Source: Orthonyx spaldingii
Taxonomy: Eukaryota; Chordata; Aves; Passeriformes; Orthonychidae
Assembly (NCBI GenBank): GCA_013397795.1
Contig: VZTJ01005974.1
Span: 275,994 to 339,993, forward strand
Length of the DNA: 64,000 nt
Direction of reading: 5' to 3'
Within the stretch, counting starts at the first letter, position 1. Every line of letters begins with the position of its first letter. The position numbers and the translations under genes are program-made. The notes beneath the pieces were generated by a model. The model was not told the origin of the DNA. It saw only the letters and a list, made by a program, of their open reading frames with translations, and did not search any database. Shown here piece by piece: positions 24,336 through 36,900 of this stretch.

Positions 24336-26031
24336 CCTTCATTCGCACTTCTGAGCTGACTGGTTCCACAGACATGGGAAAAAGGGAAATGTGATGAACA
24401 ACCAGAGTGGAATGAGGCCAATGTGGATATTCACCTGCAGGTACCTGAAAATGAGCCCTGCATATCTGTAATTGATGTTCACACCTTTCTGGGAACAGGA
24501 ATCCTTTCAGCAGGAATCAGCCCGTGGTGGGGAGGGAGGGAAGGAGGCTGGAGGGTGGTGCTGTCCAGGGATCTGCTGCTGCAAAGAACTGCTCTGAAAA
24601 TGCATCCTGCAAAGTGCCATAATTGTTATTTAAAGCTGCTGCTGTAATGCAGGAAAGTGAATGTTCCCCTGCTTTTCAGGATAATAAATTATGTCCTTCC
24701 CGTTTTTTATTTATGGAATTGGGATGTCTCAGCTACATTAAGATTGTGCTTTCCAGGGCTTTTTCCACAAAGGATAACTTAATAACATTGCTAAATGTTA
24801 TGTTAATTAAAGCTTTAATTTGAAGTTTTTCTCCCTTGTAAGACACTGTGCCAAGTGAGCCATTTCCAAATTTGCATTGCAAACCTTTGAACTTTTTGTA
24901 AGGGTTAAGCACAACAATTCAAAGCTTTTGGAACCCACATTCTAACTTTCCCACATACCTGTGCAGAATGTTTTATCCAAAACATCAAACTTATTTGCTA
25001 AATTATGTGAGGTTCTTTTTTTGAAAAGAGAAAATTAAAATTTTTGTTCTTTATTGAATTTTATTATACTGCTTTCTGTATTATTTAGGACTCTTCTCTG
25101 CCTCCTCTGTCTTGTGATCATTTCTGATGATTTCCCTCAGTAAGAGACACTGAGAAATGCTGCTGTACCAGTTATGTGAACATGCAATTCTGTAGTTAGC
25201 ACCGAGTGTCTTTCACAAATATTCTTCTGGATGGTGGAAAATGAGGGATAAATACCAAGACACTGGAAAAAAAAGTGCATTTTTTCCTTGTAATAAGAAA
25301 AAGCATCTTTTTGGAAGGTGCTTGCTGCTCTCATTCATTCTGGATGTACTGCACATAACGTGAAAATGCTTTCATTCAGCAAATAAAATACAAACAGGTT
25401 TTCAAAAGAGAATTTATATGTGGCTTTTGAGTAACGGTGAGGGGGAAATGAATGTGGAAGGACAAGGGGAATAATGAAGGAGGGCAAACAGTTATTGCTT
25501 AAGAATTCCTTGGCATCCTGCTGCTGTTGGACTTGCAGGGTTTTGTATCTGAATTTCCCTTGTTGAGGGTTTCACTTCCCAGTGTTTAAGCTGTAGACAG
25601 GAATGGGAATGGGAGAATGTGATTCTCAGCCCCAGCAACCATGGCATTCCCAACAAACTCCAGTACTCTGTCCCACAGATCTGTTAGATTTTCCACATTT
25701 TATATCAAAACATGTCTCATCTACTAATACAGGGGTTTATATCAAATCTACTTATTAGCAAATTTTGTTTATTGACAAATGTACTTACTGGCAACTTCCT
25801 TATTTGATTCACGTGTTTTGTAGGATACAGCTGAATCCCAACAAAAATGGGATTCCCTCTCACCCTCACTGTCACTAAACTGAGTTTCCCAGGAGGAATT
25901 TGTGGGTTGAAGGCAGCTCAGATCCTAAATTCCTCCTTTGGCAATCCTGCCATGTCAGTTGGTCTCCTGTGAAGCCATTGAGTGGAGAAAGAAAAAACTT
26001 TGAGTCCCTTTTTCAAAAGTCCTTTACAAGT

Positions 26032-26200
26032 GCAGTTACTATTAGTGGTTGTTTACTGCAGTCATTATTAGTGGTTATTTAGTGCAGTTATTATTAGTGG
26101 TTATTTATTGCAGTTATTATTAGTGGTTATTTAGTTGTAGCCATTATTAATCGTTATTCAGTGTAGCCATTACTAATAGTTATTCAGTGTAGTTATTACC
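26032..26200. repeat. 26-nt minisatellite
   Basis: About 6.5 copies of a unit beginning GCAGTTATTATTAGTGGTTA; the right-hand copies are more diverged. Confidence 0.92.
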
Positions 26201-26604
26201 AATGTGTTTTCACTCTCAGAAAGCTGTGTTAGAATGCAGCTTTCCATCCTCTGGGATTGTTGGAATGGCTGCCCAGAGCTGCAGCCCTGCTGCTGTGTGG
26301 AGCTGGCTCTCCTCAGAGCAGCAGAGCCCTCAGCCCTGCTGGCCACCACAGGTCTGTTGTTAACCCTTTTCCCAACCCCACGCCTGACTTGCACTCTGAA
26401 CACAGCTCCCACCACGCTGCTCTCGCTCTCCACTTTATTATTACTGCTCCAGCACCTGCCAGAGACCAAAAAATACCAGCATGAATTGAAAGTACTGCTT
26501 ATTGAATATTGCTCTTTCCTGGGCAAGTTGTGGCCCGGCTTTGCTTGGAGGAACAAAGCTTAAAGAATATCTTGGCTTTTTGTAAGAAAAAAGAAAGGTA
26601 TGTT

Positions 26605-26780
26605 GATTGCCTGGAGAAGCTGTGGCTGCCCCTGGGTCTCTGGAAGTGTCCAAGACCAGGTTGGGCACTGGAGCTTGGAGCACCCTGGGACAGTGGAAGG
26701 TGTCCCTGCCCATGGCAGGGCTGGCACTGGATGATCCCTTCCAAGATCCCTTCCAATCCAAACCATTCCATGATTCTCTG
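26605..26780 (+). mobile_element. CR1 3' fragment with intact terminus
   Basis: GAGAAGCTGTGGCTGCCCCT, CCTGGGACAGTGGAAGGTGT and the terminal AACCATTCCATGATTCTCTG. Confidence 0.92.
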
Positions 26781-27299
26781 ATAATGATAAATTCCTTTTA
26801 TCTTCTGTTAAAACTACAGATACAACAACTCTGTGGTGCCACCAACAAAAGGGAACTGATCCAACAAGTGCCCTGTGCTTGATCCTGGGGCTGTTTGTGC
26901 TTTAGTACCCGGAGCATTCATTTCTGAGGTTGTGTCTTTGCCTCCCTGGTTGGATTTGGGGCTGCATTTCAAGTCTCTTCACATTTTCCCAGTTAAATTG
27001 AATGACTATTATTTTCTTCTCCTTTCCTGCTCCCTCCCCCATCCAACTGTTGTTGTTTAATTAAGGATAATGTGCTGCTCTTCAGTGGGTGTTTGTTTAT
27101 AGCCAGATAAATGTCAGGAATATGCTCTGGTGTAAAGTCTTTTAGCTGGTAATACTCAGGTCCTTTTAACCACTACTGCATCTGTAAGAAAGAAAAATTG
27201 TCTTAAAATCTTTCCTTCTGATTATTTCAAAATATTTTAATTATTAAATTAAAGGAAAAATGCAGTTCAAATTGTGCTTTTTACAATATCCTTCTTCTT

Positions 27300-27395
27300 G
27301 GCTTTTTTTTTGTTTGTTTCATTAGGTTTGTTTGGGGTTTTTTTGTTTTGTTTTGGCTTGGGTTTTTTGTTTCTTTTTTGTTTGTTTTGGTTACT
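27300..27395. repeat. T/G low-complexity tract
   Basis: Interrupted TTTTG/TTTG repeats. Confidence 0.85.
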
Positions 27396-30300
27396 TGCTG
27401 CAATATGCATGTTTTGAACCTGGGGAGGAAATGTGCCTTTGTGATTTATAACAGTAGAGAACCTGTACAAGCTATGGCCTGTAGACACACTTATTTTTAT
27501 TGGTTGTGAAGAGCGCCTTTTTCAAAGCCAGCTCAAGCAGCAGCCTCTCCTCAGCCTGTCCTGAAGCCCTCAGGAAGCAGAGTTTGGGCTCAAGTCAGAA
27601 CCAGGAACACCCAATGCTTCCACTGGATAGCAAAATCTGATTGTGGTTTTTTTTTGGGTTGAACACAGGCATTTTACATCAGCTTTGCCATGGAAGATTT
27701 TCCATTGCTTTGCCCTTTCCTATGTATGGGGCAAAAGATTTCGTGGCCCTTTACAAAAGTCAGTGCAGCTGCTGTGCTTAAATTACCTTAAAAACAAGCG
27801 AAAAACGAATTGGGGAGGTGTCTAAATGCCTTTACTTTTTGCATTTCCCTTCACCACCTTTGCCAAAGCTAGAGAAAAGCTTATTTGAGCCCTCGGTGCA
27901 TTTTTGGTGACCAGGCTCTTGCAGGGAGTGTCCCACTAAAGGATTCAGCTAGGGTGGGGAGTATTCCATGGCCAGTGCTGACAGATGGGCCTTGCAGAGC
28001 CTCAGTCACTGAGCAGAGCCACCAAATCTGCTTTTTCTCAGCAGCTCTGTGCCACAAGCAGGCGGCAGCCACCGGTGCTGCAGTGTTCTCTGAGGTGCTG
28101 CTCATTTTCAACCACGTTTATGTGATACTGAGCCCTGTCACCTTGAGGCTGTTAGTCATGATTTCATCCTTATTATTTAGGGATTTAAATAAGGAGAAGA
28201 CAAATTACTTCAGAAATTCCTCCAAGATTTTGCCGTTCCTGACTTTGGCTGCGCCGCCGATGCCTGAGGTGGCCTTGGCCTGGTGCTGAACCCCTGGGAA
28301 TGGGTCCCTCTGTGCAGTGTGGAAATGCCTGGGAGTGGATTTCCAGGAATGGAAGTGCTGTCACTGTCTGTCTGTAGGGGATGGGAAGGATCAACTGCTC
28401 GCTGGGCTCTGCACTCACTCCTGAGCAGGGCTCAGCACGGCGGGGCCTGAGCTCAGCTGTAGCTGGGTGGGTTTTCACTGCCACAGAGATGCAGCCTGAG
28501 CAGCTCTGTTCAAATGCTGCAACAAATGCTGAGTGCTTGAGAAGCTGAGAGCAGACACAACCACATTTTAATTCTCTGTGAGGAATCTGGGGGTCTTTAA
28601 TGCATACCTCTCTTAATGAAAAACTGTAAATTCATGCTTCTCTCTGAGGTGGAGCAGCCTGCAGGTTCAAAGTGCTGAATTTCTAAGAGGCTGTCATCAA
28701 TCACAGTCCTTCTGATTTAGCCAAACTAAGACAGAAGACCTCGAGAGGAATCTCTTTTCCATGAAATTCACAGATCAGTTTTCAGCCCCGGAGTGTTGAT
28801 GGGAAGTCACACTCCTATCAGTAATGATTGCCTCTGGGACCGTATCTAACTGCACAAATCCAGGGCTTTCTTGGGCCATTGGTTGAGTTGCAAACCCAAA
28901 TTTGGTTCTGTCTGTTTATATTAATTGCAAAAAGCTCCTTTGGAACCTCCTGTGATGTTTGTGCCCGGCAGCACTGCAGGTTTGGGTGTTTCCTCAGCTG
29001 CTCTGCAGGGAAGGACTCAGGTTTGGTACTGGGGTCAGGGATGGGATGGGATGGGATGGGCAGGGCTGGAGTAAAAGTGACCGGTTTTTGGCTTGTAAAA
29101 CCCAAATTTTGGCTTGCAGCAGTTTAAGGGCCATGAATCTGGGATACATATACATATATATAAAATTATCGTGCTCTTGTCAATAGCACTGGAAGGTCAG
29201 ATTTGAAGGGAAAATCCCCTTTACAACCCTTAACTCCCAAAGCTGCTGTTGGATTTCCTAAACAAATATAGAAGTGCAGCCATTTATTAAAGGAAACTCC
29301 AACACTGCCTGAGCTGAATAAACACTGATCATCTAATAATATCCAGACTGGCACATCTTGCTGCTGCTTTGGCTCTGGATCACCATCATAATTTATTAAC
29401 ATTTTGAAATAGCTCTGCAGAATGGATGATGCTTAAACCTGTACCTGAAAAATCTCCCCACAGAAAACTTGGGAAGTGAGGAAAGCAGAAGAAAATTAGC
29501 CAAGACTAATGCAGGAAGTTCAACCCCTCGTTTTACCCATTTTCTATGCATTTTGTATAAATCAAAGGCCACGTTTTAAGTCTACATTAGATCACCAAAT
29601 AGCTCTTTTCAAAATGTCAGCAATTCATTGCCCAAATAGCCTGCCAAATAATACTTAATCAATTGCAAATGGGATGCAGATTCTCCTGGAAACTTTGGGG
29701 TTTTGAAAAATTTGAAAAATTGTTCACCTCAGCTAAATGCAGGTAATACTTTAAGTCACTTACTGCACTTGCCTTGGCTGAATTAGGCTGGCCAAAACTG
29801 ATTGGAATAATTGCAGAAACATGGCTCAGACTGAAAGGTCCTCTTTGATTTTATTAGCAGGACTGTGCCAAGAGTTCCTTGCTGGGTAAACCCAGGCTCC
29901 CTGCAGGTCCTTGACACTGCTTTAGAGCCTTTCTTGCAGTCCCTCTTAGCATTATGCAGATTTTTGCTCTGTTATCAGCTCTGCATCTCCCCAGGCCCGC
30001 ACAGAACGGCTCAGTGTGCTCCATCCACAGCCTGCACACTGCAACAATTTAGATGTTGCTCATCAGACTTAATTGTTCACCTGCCTGAATCTACATTGAA
30101 ATACTGTGGATGAATTTCAGGTAATTAAAGTTGCTTCAGGCTTGACAGACATTGGCAGAAAGTAAAGTCAAAAGCAGAAACAAACAAGTTCAGCTGGTGT
30201 CGCTGCATAATGCACAGAGCTGAAAAATATTGGATTCGTTAAAGACAGGAGCAAGGATGAGGAGCAGATGAGGAATTGCCTCCAGTTTTGGTGCTCCTGT

Positions 30301-31058
30301 GTCCTCCAGTGCCATTGGCATCCCTTGTCCAGTGTCCCTGCTGGATACTGGGCCCTTGTCCAAGGAAAAGCCAGGAGCAAAAGCCCCTCCAGCCTCACTC
30401 TCCCAGCCCTGTGGCAGGGAAAGCCCCAAACTGCTTTGTGGGAACATTTGCTTTCACTTGTGCTGCAGAGACAGAGCACTTTCCCAGCTTTCCATTGCTT
30501 CAGAAACCCTGGATGTGAGGGAGCTGCGTCGGTGGTACGCTGGTAACAACCCGCAGAGATGAAGCTGAAAGCCAGATAAATAATTAATGTAGCCTTCCTG
30601 TTGAAGTCTCTTCCTTAGCACTGGGTTTCATTAAAATCAATAGATGGAGCACAGAACAAAAAGTCATGTATTTACTGAGTTCAGCCTGCAGATAATGAAG
30701 TGGCAAATAGGTCATGCTGGTCAGGAATTTATTTAAAGCAATTTTATTTTGGTAATGCCAGCTGTCACCAAGTGCTGCTGGCAGGGATGGTCTCCCAGGT
30801 AATTTTTCTTCCTACCTGAGCAAGCCTTGACCCGTGAAATACCAGCTCTGGGTGCACAGTGCAGCTCTGGGCAGGGGCCTGCAAGTGTGGGCACTTTGCA
30901 TGGTAAGAATAGAACCTGAAAAAGGGAATTTAGCTATCAACAGCTGGGCAAGTTCCCTGTCTTTAATTCAGTAGTCAGATAAACTTTATATTTGGCTTTA
31001 TACCACTGGGCCTCCTGAAAGGATTGCAGCTCTCAAGCTCCAGGTATGCCTTGATATG

Positions 31059-31633
31059 AGGCGATAACTCTGGGGTCTAGAGGAGAGCAATTGCCTTGCG
31101 GGGCTCTGCTGAAGGAGTCCGATGCTGGCCAGCACCGGCACACCGCAGCCTCTCTAGAGAGCATCCTGTATGGAACTACTCTTCCAGGGGCAATTGCAGG
31201 CCTCCCTGGCAGGGCGTGACTGCAGCAACCAGTATCAGCCTTTGTGACTTCAGCTCTTTGCAGGTCACCCGAGGCCGATTTGGGGACAGAAAGACAAGGG
31301 GACTCGTTTAGCAATTCCACAGGAGTAGTTTTATTGTGCAACAGCCTCCAGAAGAGACCAAGAGTGAAAGTTCTTCTAAGGTCTCGGGGCAGAGGCAGGG
31401 GCTTTTCTGGGGAAGGCAGGGGGTGGGGTGAAAGCAGCTAGCCAGTTGAGTGCAAGGTATTACCATAGGGAGGCAAAGCATGCTGGGGTGCGTCGCCCTA
31501 ACCTAGAGGAAGGCTCGCTTGTCTATAGTCTTCAGGCTGCTGCCCTTTAGGGTTGTGCTAAAAACTTGTAGGTCTTACCATGGCTCAGTTTAGCTGGGGT
31601 GATATTTTTTTTCAGGAGGAAGGGAGGCGATAA
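31059..31633 (-). mobile_element. LTR-like block in inverse orientation
   Basis: Bounded by a 9-bp direct repeat AGGCGATAA (31059-31067 and 31625-31633). On the minus strand it holds AATAAAA near 31330-31336 followed by a non-coding tail, as in an LTR R-U5. Composition differs from flanks and no coding sequence is present. It could instead be another retroposed element. Confidence 0.35.
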
Positions 31634-33534
31634 TTTGGGAAAAGCTGCGTTCGAGCCTCAGGATGTCCCCTAGGGGTGCTCAGAGTGATTTAATCAGCAG
31701 AGGGATATTTTCTAATTAATTGTGAATCTGGGGTTGAGTTTTCAAAAGAGACGTAATTATCTGTTCATTTTGGAAGGGGAGCAGGAAACTAGTGTGTCTA
31801 ACAGAAAACTGTCCTTGCTGGGGACTTGCTGTGGTAACATCCCTTGACAGGAGGGAAACACGAGTGGAACTTGGTCCTTGTGCTTCCCCTGTTCCCTCCA
31901 GAGCACAGGACCTGTGAATTTTGTGGTTGTGGCGGAGGTGCAGGTTCAGGGGTGTGTGAGGAGCCAGGGGACAGTTGTGGGATCGCCGGCAGGGTTTGCA
32001 GATGCAGTCGTTCCCCATCCCTATGCCTGAGGGGAGCAGAGCCCAGGCTGTGCCTTGAGCAGGGCATTCATCTGCTAGGCACAGCCCTGCCAGAGAGCAA
32101 CGTGCTGGATTAGCAGCTAGGAAACCTCGTGATTAGAGAGATTAACTGCTAAGGATATCACTCCTTCTGAGGTCAAGCCTCCGTGTGCATTTCGAGCTGT
32201 GGCCCATGAAAAGCTCTGCACTGGCAATTAGGAGAGCACAAACGTGCTGACCTGCGCAAGGGGTTGTGCTTCAGGAAAGCTTTGACAGCAATTTCTGGCT
32301 GTTTGCTTGTTAGGCAGCCCATTTTCCTTTCCCTGGACATTTAAGGTGTTGCCTTCTCAAAAGATGCTGCTTTATTGGAAGAAAAAAGACCAGGCTGCTC
32401 CAAGCCCTGTTCGGCCTGGCCTTGGACACTTCCAGGGGCAGCCACAGCTTCACTGGGCAAAATCTTCCTTGTGGATAAAATCTCATTGCAAAAACATGAG
32501 ATGCAATGAGTGGCACCGAGTCCTTTAAGGAATCATCCAGGACAATCTGGGTTTCTGGAATTGTGACTCTTTGGGATAACCAGAGCCTTGGGTGGCTCTT
32601 CAACAGTCACTTAGATATTTCCAGTGTTCCTTCTTTTCCACTGAGCCTTTCCACTTTCTCAGGAAAGTTAAGGGGAAGCAGGGATGCTAAATAATCCTTC
32701 CTAAACCCATGGATGTATGGGAAAGATGACCTGACACTAAAACAAGGGCATTTCTTGGATGAAACACATTTGGCAGAAGGCATCAACATTGTCTTTTTCT
32801 TTTATAAATAATCACATTTGTGTTTATAAACATCTGGCTGCTGCCAGGATAGAGACCTGATGAGGACATTGGCTTTCCTAATATCTGACCAGGTTTCTCT
32901 GCTGCCATGCAGGGAAAAAGGCAGAAAAATGGGATTTGCTGGGATACAGGGAGGATCAATCCAGGCTGAAATTATCCCTGCCTACACCACGGAGGGGTCA
33001 CCCAATCCAGGCCAGACCTTCTGTTATCTTAGTGGTCAAGATTTGTTTCAACTGAATATCCTCAGCTCTAATTTCTAAGACATATTAATTTCCAAGTCAA
33101 GAATTGCTTTATTGGCATCAGGATCTGGAGGACATGGCAGTGTGATTGTGTCAGTGTTGCTCACTGATCACTCCTTGTGGGATTTTGGTTTTTCTTTTTA
33201 AACAAAAATGATGAGCTGATGATATCACCTGGTGCTATGATATTACCAATATTTTAAAGACATGGAAAAGGGGAAGGATGAGGAAAACTAGGAGAAGAGC
33301 CTGTAGAGTGTTCCTTACAATATCAGAGAAAATAAAAAAGCCTTGTTGTTGGATGCCCTTGTACTTCATACATTTCTGTAGTCACAGTTTATGAGTTAAT
33401 GGTGTGGATTTTCACTCTGGGGCTTGGGTCCTGGTTTCTGAACAACCACCCTCAGCAGATCTGAGCTTTCGGTGCTCAGCAGAGCTGCAGCCTTTGCTTC
33501 AGAAGGGAAAAGAAAAGTTTCACGGCCAGATTCT
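31634..33534. other. non-coding DNA downstream of GRIK1
   Basis: A short CR1 fragment at 32388-32460. Nothing else recognised. Confidence 0.5.
32388..32460 (-). mobile_element. CR1 fragment, short
   Basis: CAGGCTGCTCCAAGCCCTGT, GGCCTTGGACACTTCCAGGG and GCAGCCACAGCTTCACTGGG. Confidence 0.85.
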
Positions 33535-33830
33535 TGGAAAAAAGAACCCTGTCTGTTGTTTATTTATTTATTTAGAAAGCACACACAGCAATGCACGGGA
33601 GCGGACAGAGATGCAGGTCAGGTGAGCAGAGAAACCAGCCCCGAGAAAGGGCCAGACGCTGCCTGGAGGGTCAGTAGTACATCAGTCTAGGCGAGCATTT
33701 CAGCTGCTGTACCTCTAGATTAGAAAAAGACACCACAGAGGACCTCTGAGGACCAGGAACGTGAGTCCCCACGTCAGCAGTGCCCCACTGTCCCCTCAGG
33801 AGGGTGACCCTGTCCCGCACGTCCTGCCCC
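33535..33830 (-). terminator. GRIK1: GRIK1 3'UTR with overlapping polyadenylation signals
   Basis: Three overlapping AATAAA hexamers on the minus strand at 33559-33572, about 260 nt after the distal stop codon. Cleavage would fall near 33535-33545. The exact site and any longer 3'UTR form cannot be told from sequence. Confidence 0.5.
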
Positions 33831-33986
33831 TCACGCGATGGTTTCCTTCCTCAGAGTGCGCCGCTGCTGGCAGGTGAGGATGCTTGGGAAGGATGATTTA
33901 CCCTTAGTCCTCGACCTCTTCTTCAGCTTCTTCTGGTGCTTGAGGGAAATCCCCAGCTCCTCCATGATGGCGTTGAAAGAAAGACA
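33831..33986 (-). CDS. GRIK1: GRIK1 alternative C-terminal exon (distal tail)
   Basis: 156 nt: 51 codons and TGA stop at 33833-33831. Encodes CLSFNAIMEELGISLKHQ, then a very basic run (KKLKKRSRTKGK) and TCQQRRTLRKETIA at the end. This is the second known GluK1 tail. Its ETIA terminus resembles the PDZ-binding ETMA end of GluK2, and basic clusters in kainate-receptor tails act as ER retention or trafficking signals. Splices to 41104 in phase 0 when the 39-kb exon is skipped. Acceptor CCCCACAG. Confidence 0.92.
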   Translation of the reverse strand, partial: CLSFNAIMEELGISLKHQKKLKKRSRTKGKSSFPSILTCQQRRTLRKETIA

Positions 33987-36900
33987 CTGTGGGGAGAGGC
34001 ATGGCATTAAACACTCCCAGCACGGAGAGCCCAGTAGAGCTCGGCTCGGGACCGGCCCGGGCCCTCAGTGGGGCTCAGGGAGCTCCTCTGGGACATCCAG
34101 CCGGGAATGAACCCCAGGGTACAACAGGGGACTGCACACATCAGGGGTTGTGCCTAAAAACCGGGGACTGCACACTGCAGGGTTTGTGCCTAACTCAGTT
34201 TAGTTTAACTTCAGCTGAGTTTAGTTTAACTTCAGCTCAACTAAAGCTGCTTATGAATGCTTCCAGAATTCCCCACAGGTGCATTTGTGATGTTTTGGTG
34301 GCTTCACATCACAAAACTGACCCTGTTTCATTTCCCCCCAAGCTTACTAGGGAAAAGACCTCCTTTTAAATGCCATATACCTTAGTCACAAAAACCCATG
34401 AGTGTGCTAGAGAAAACAAGAGTTTTTGAAGATTTCTTTGTGGTTTGGTTCTTTTCCCCTCATGAAAAGAACAGACATTTCTAAAATATAGCCCAGCCCT
34501 AAATCTTGTTCTTTTCTTTGGTAAGAATCTTTTCAAATATTGTGTGTTGAAGAAAGGAGATAATTACCACAAGAATAAGGGAGTTGAATGGTTTAGAAAG
34601 AAAGATCTGTGTTCTTCCCACCATCACAACATTAACAAAGACATTTGGGGTAAGTGGAAACATCTTTTAAAATCCACAGCTGGAATAATTACATATAACA
34701 CAAAGAAACACAAGGAGCATTTAAGTGGAAGTATCTGGCTTTGCAAAAAAAAAATTTGTTCTGTGCAAATGTACATGAATAGAATTTTTATATATAAAAT
34801 CAAGTAATGGCAGCAGGGGGAAACAAAGCCTTAAGCCCCTTATCTTCACCAAGCTGAATAAAGTGTGTGAGCCTGGTTCTGGAGCAAGCTCCTGCCCCCA
34901 GCGTGGGTGTGAATTTTCAGTGTCCTCTGGGCTGGGCTGCACACGGGCTGAGATCCCAGACTGTGGCAGATTTACAGCTTAGGATGCTCCTTCTCTGAGG
35001 TGCTTCAGTTTTGTTCAGCTAAAATTCCGAGGCCAATTAAACTCCTGTTAATTCGTGCCACTGCCCAGAATCAATAGGCACAGCCACTGCTGTTGTTTCA
35101 AATTCCAGCTGTGGTAGCCAGGCCTCTGCTGCTGCAATTATCTTTTAAATACCCTCCCTTTGACAATATAATACAGGAGTTCCAGCACTCCTTCCCCTGG
35201 AAGCAGCAGGAGGAGCAGGTATCCTCCAAACACTCTTTCTGTGTTGCCCCAGGCTTTTCTAGAGAGCAAATTCTGATTCCCAAACTAATAAACCCAAATA
35301 CTCTGAGTGGCTGACTTGGCCTGGATTATTGCTCGCTGTAATCTCATCTTTAATCGAGTTTTTAAAATCTGGATTACAAAGTGAATCCAGAGCTCCGTGG
35401 TAAATAGGGACAGGATCCTATTAACCCTTTGTAGGATTGATCAGGCTTATTTTTATTTTCTTTCCTGTGGTTCTCACTAACCTCCTAATGTGCTGTATTT
35501 AATCACTGTCTGCAGAGTGCAAACAGGGATGATTTCTGCAGGTGAATGTGTGCATTTTATTGCCTTGTTAATAGGCTGTATTTTAATTTTCCAAACAGAT
35601 TCCTATTACTCAGATTGTGCAATAACCACAATTCCTGTCACACTCATCTCCACAAAACAGCCCCATGAAGATCATTTTGCATCTGCAGACAGAAACACAG
35701 AACATATTGCTAGGAGGTTTTTAATATCTGGTCTGTGGAGTGCCCAGTGCTTCCACCTCCAACTGTCTGGAATTTTAAAATAAATATTATCAGGAAGTTG
35801 TCAAGTTATTCTTAGGAGAAGTGGTGCAGGGTGAGCACCACCTCAGCCAGAATGGTGTGGGGTTTGCAGGAAAGCAAAGGAGCACACCCCGTGGGGAATC
35901 CCAAGACATGGCCCTCTGAGCAGCACCTGCAAAGCAGCCTTCAGAAGGGGATATTGACATTAAATTCGATTTTAGAGGGTAATGTACTGGTTTTTTGTCT
36001 CATATTCAGGTGGCCAGACTGAAAGGGCTGCTTTAAAACCCTTTCTTACCCGCAGGCTGAGGGGAAATTTTCCCCATCCACAGTCCACTACTGAGGTCTG
36101 TCCAGAACAAGAGCAGAGTAGGCACAGAGGGATGCCTTTTACAACTTAATAATGAGTTTCACATTTTGCTTTCAGCCAGCCTAACTTCCTCATTCTATCA
36201 GTGTCAAAACGCTGCAGGCCATGGCATGTAAAAGGAAATGCCATCCTTTAAAAACAGAATGGGTTCTGCTCTCTGTGTGATGTGGGACTCTTCCTCTGTG
36301 CCTTTTGGTCACTTCAGCAGCTGTTAAAGCTTAGTCATGAGGCTCCCAAATCCTTCCTTGCACTCCCATGCAGAGGTCTGTGCTAAGCTTTAGGAGAATT
36401 ACAGATCCAGAATGAAAAAAAACCCCAAAAACCAACATAAAATAAAGTAGAAACAATGAAAAAAAAGGGAGCTGTAGTCAGGATTTATCAATCTGTTGCT
36501 TCTGCTGCTGAGCTACCACTGGGAACAAGACATTTTATTAATACCTTGCAAAACCAACCAAATAACAATAAAAATGCCACCCCAAATCAAATGTGCTGTG
36601 TTGAAGTGCTGAGAACTGTGAAAATCAAAGGATATGGGGCAGATTTCATTTTGGAAGAAATCCTGAGCAGCTCAGGGACAGAGAAGGAAGTGCAGAAGTC
36701 AGGATTTTTCTCCTGCACCCATAGCTGGGACACTGACCTGTGTCTTATGCTGAAAGAAAAGTGATGTATCTGTGCACAGAAGGAAAAATAGCCAAAAATA
36801 TCCAAAACCATCTCTCTTAGTAAGCAAACTGCTGCTGGGGCACTTTAAGGATCTGTGTGAGTATTCTGCCACTGATGGCATGAGGAGGCCCCAAAATGAA

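Larger units (their letters stand above)
23086..31050. other. large non-coding stretch
   Basis: About 8 kb with two minisatellites (24207-24335, 26032-26200), one CR1 fragment (26605-26780) and a T/G-rich low-complexity tract at 27300-27395. No exon, RNA gene or promoter that I can support. Confidence 0.55.
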
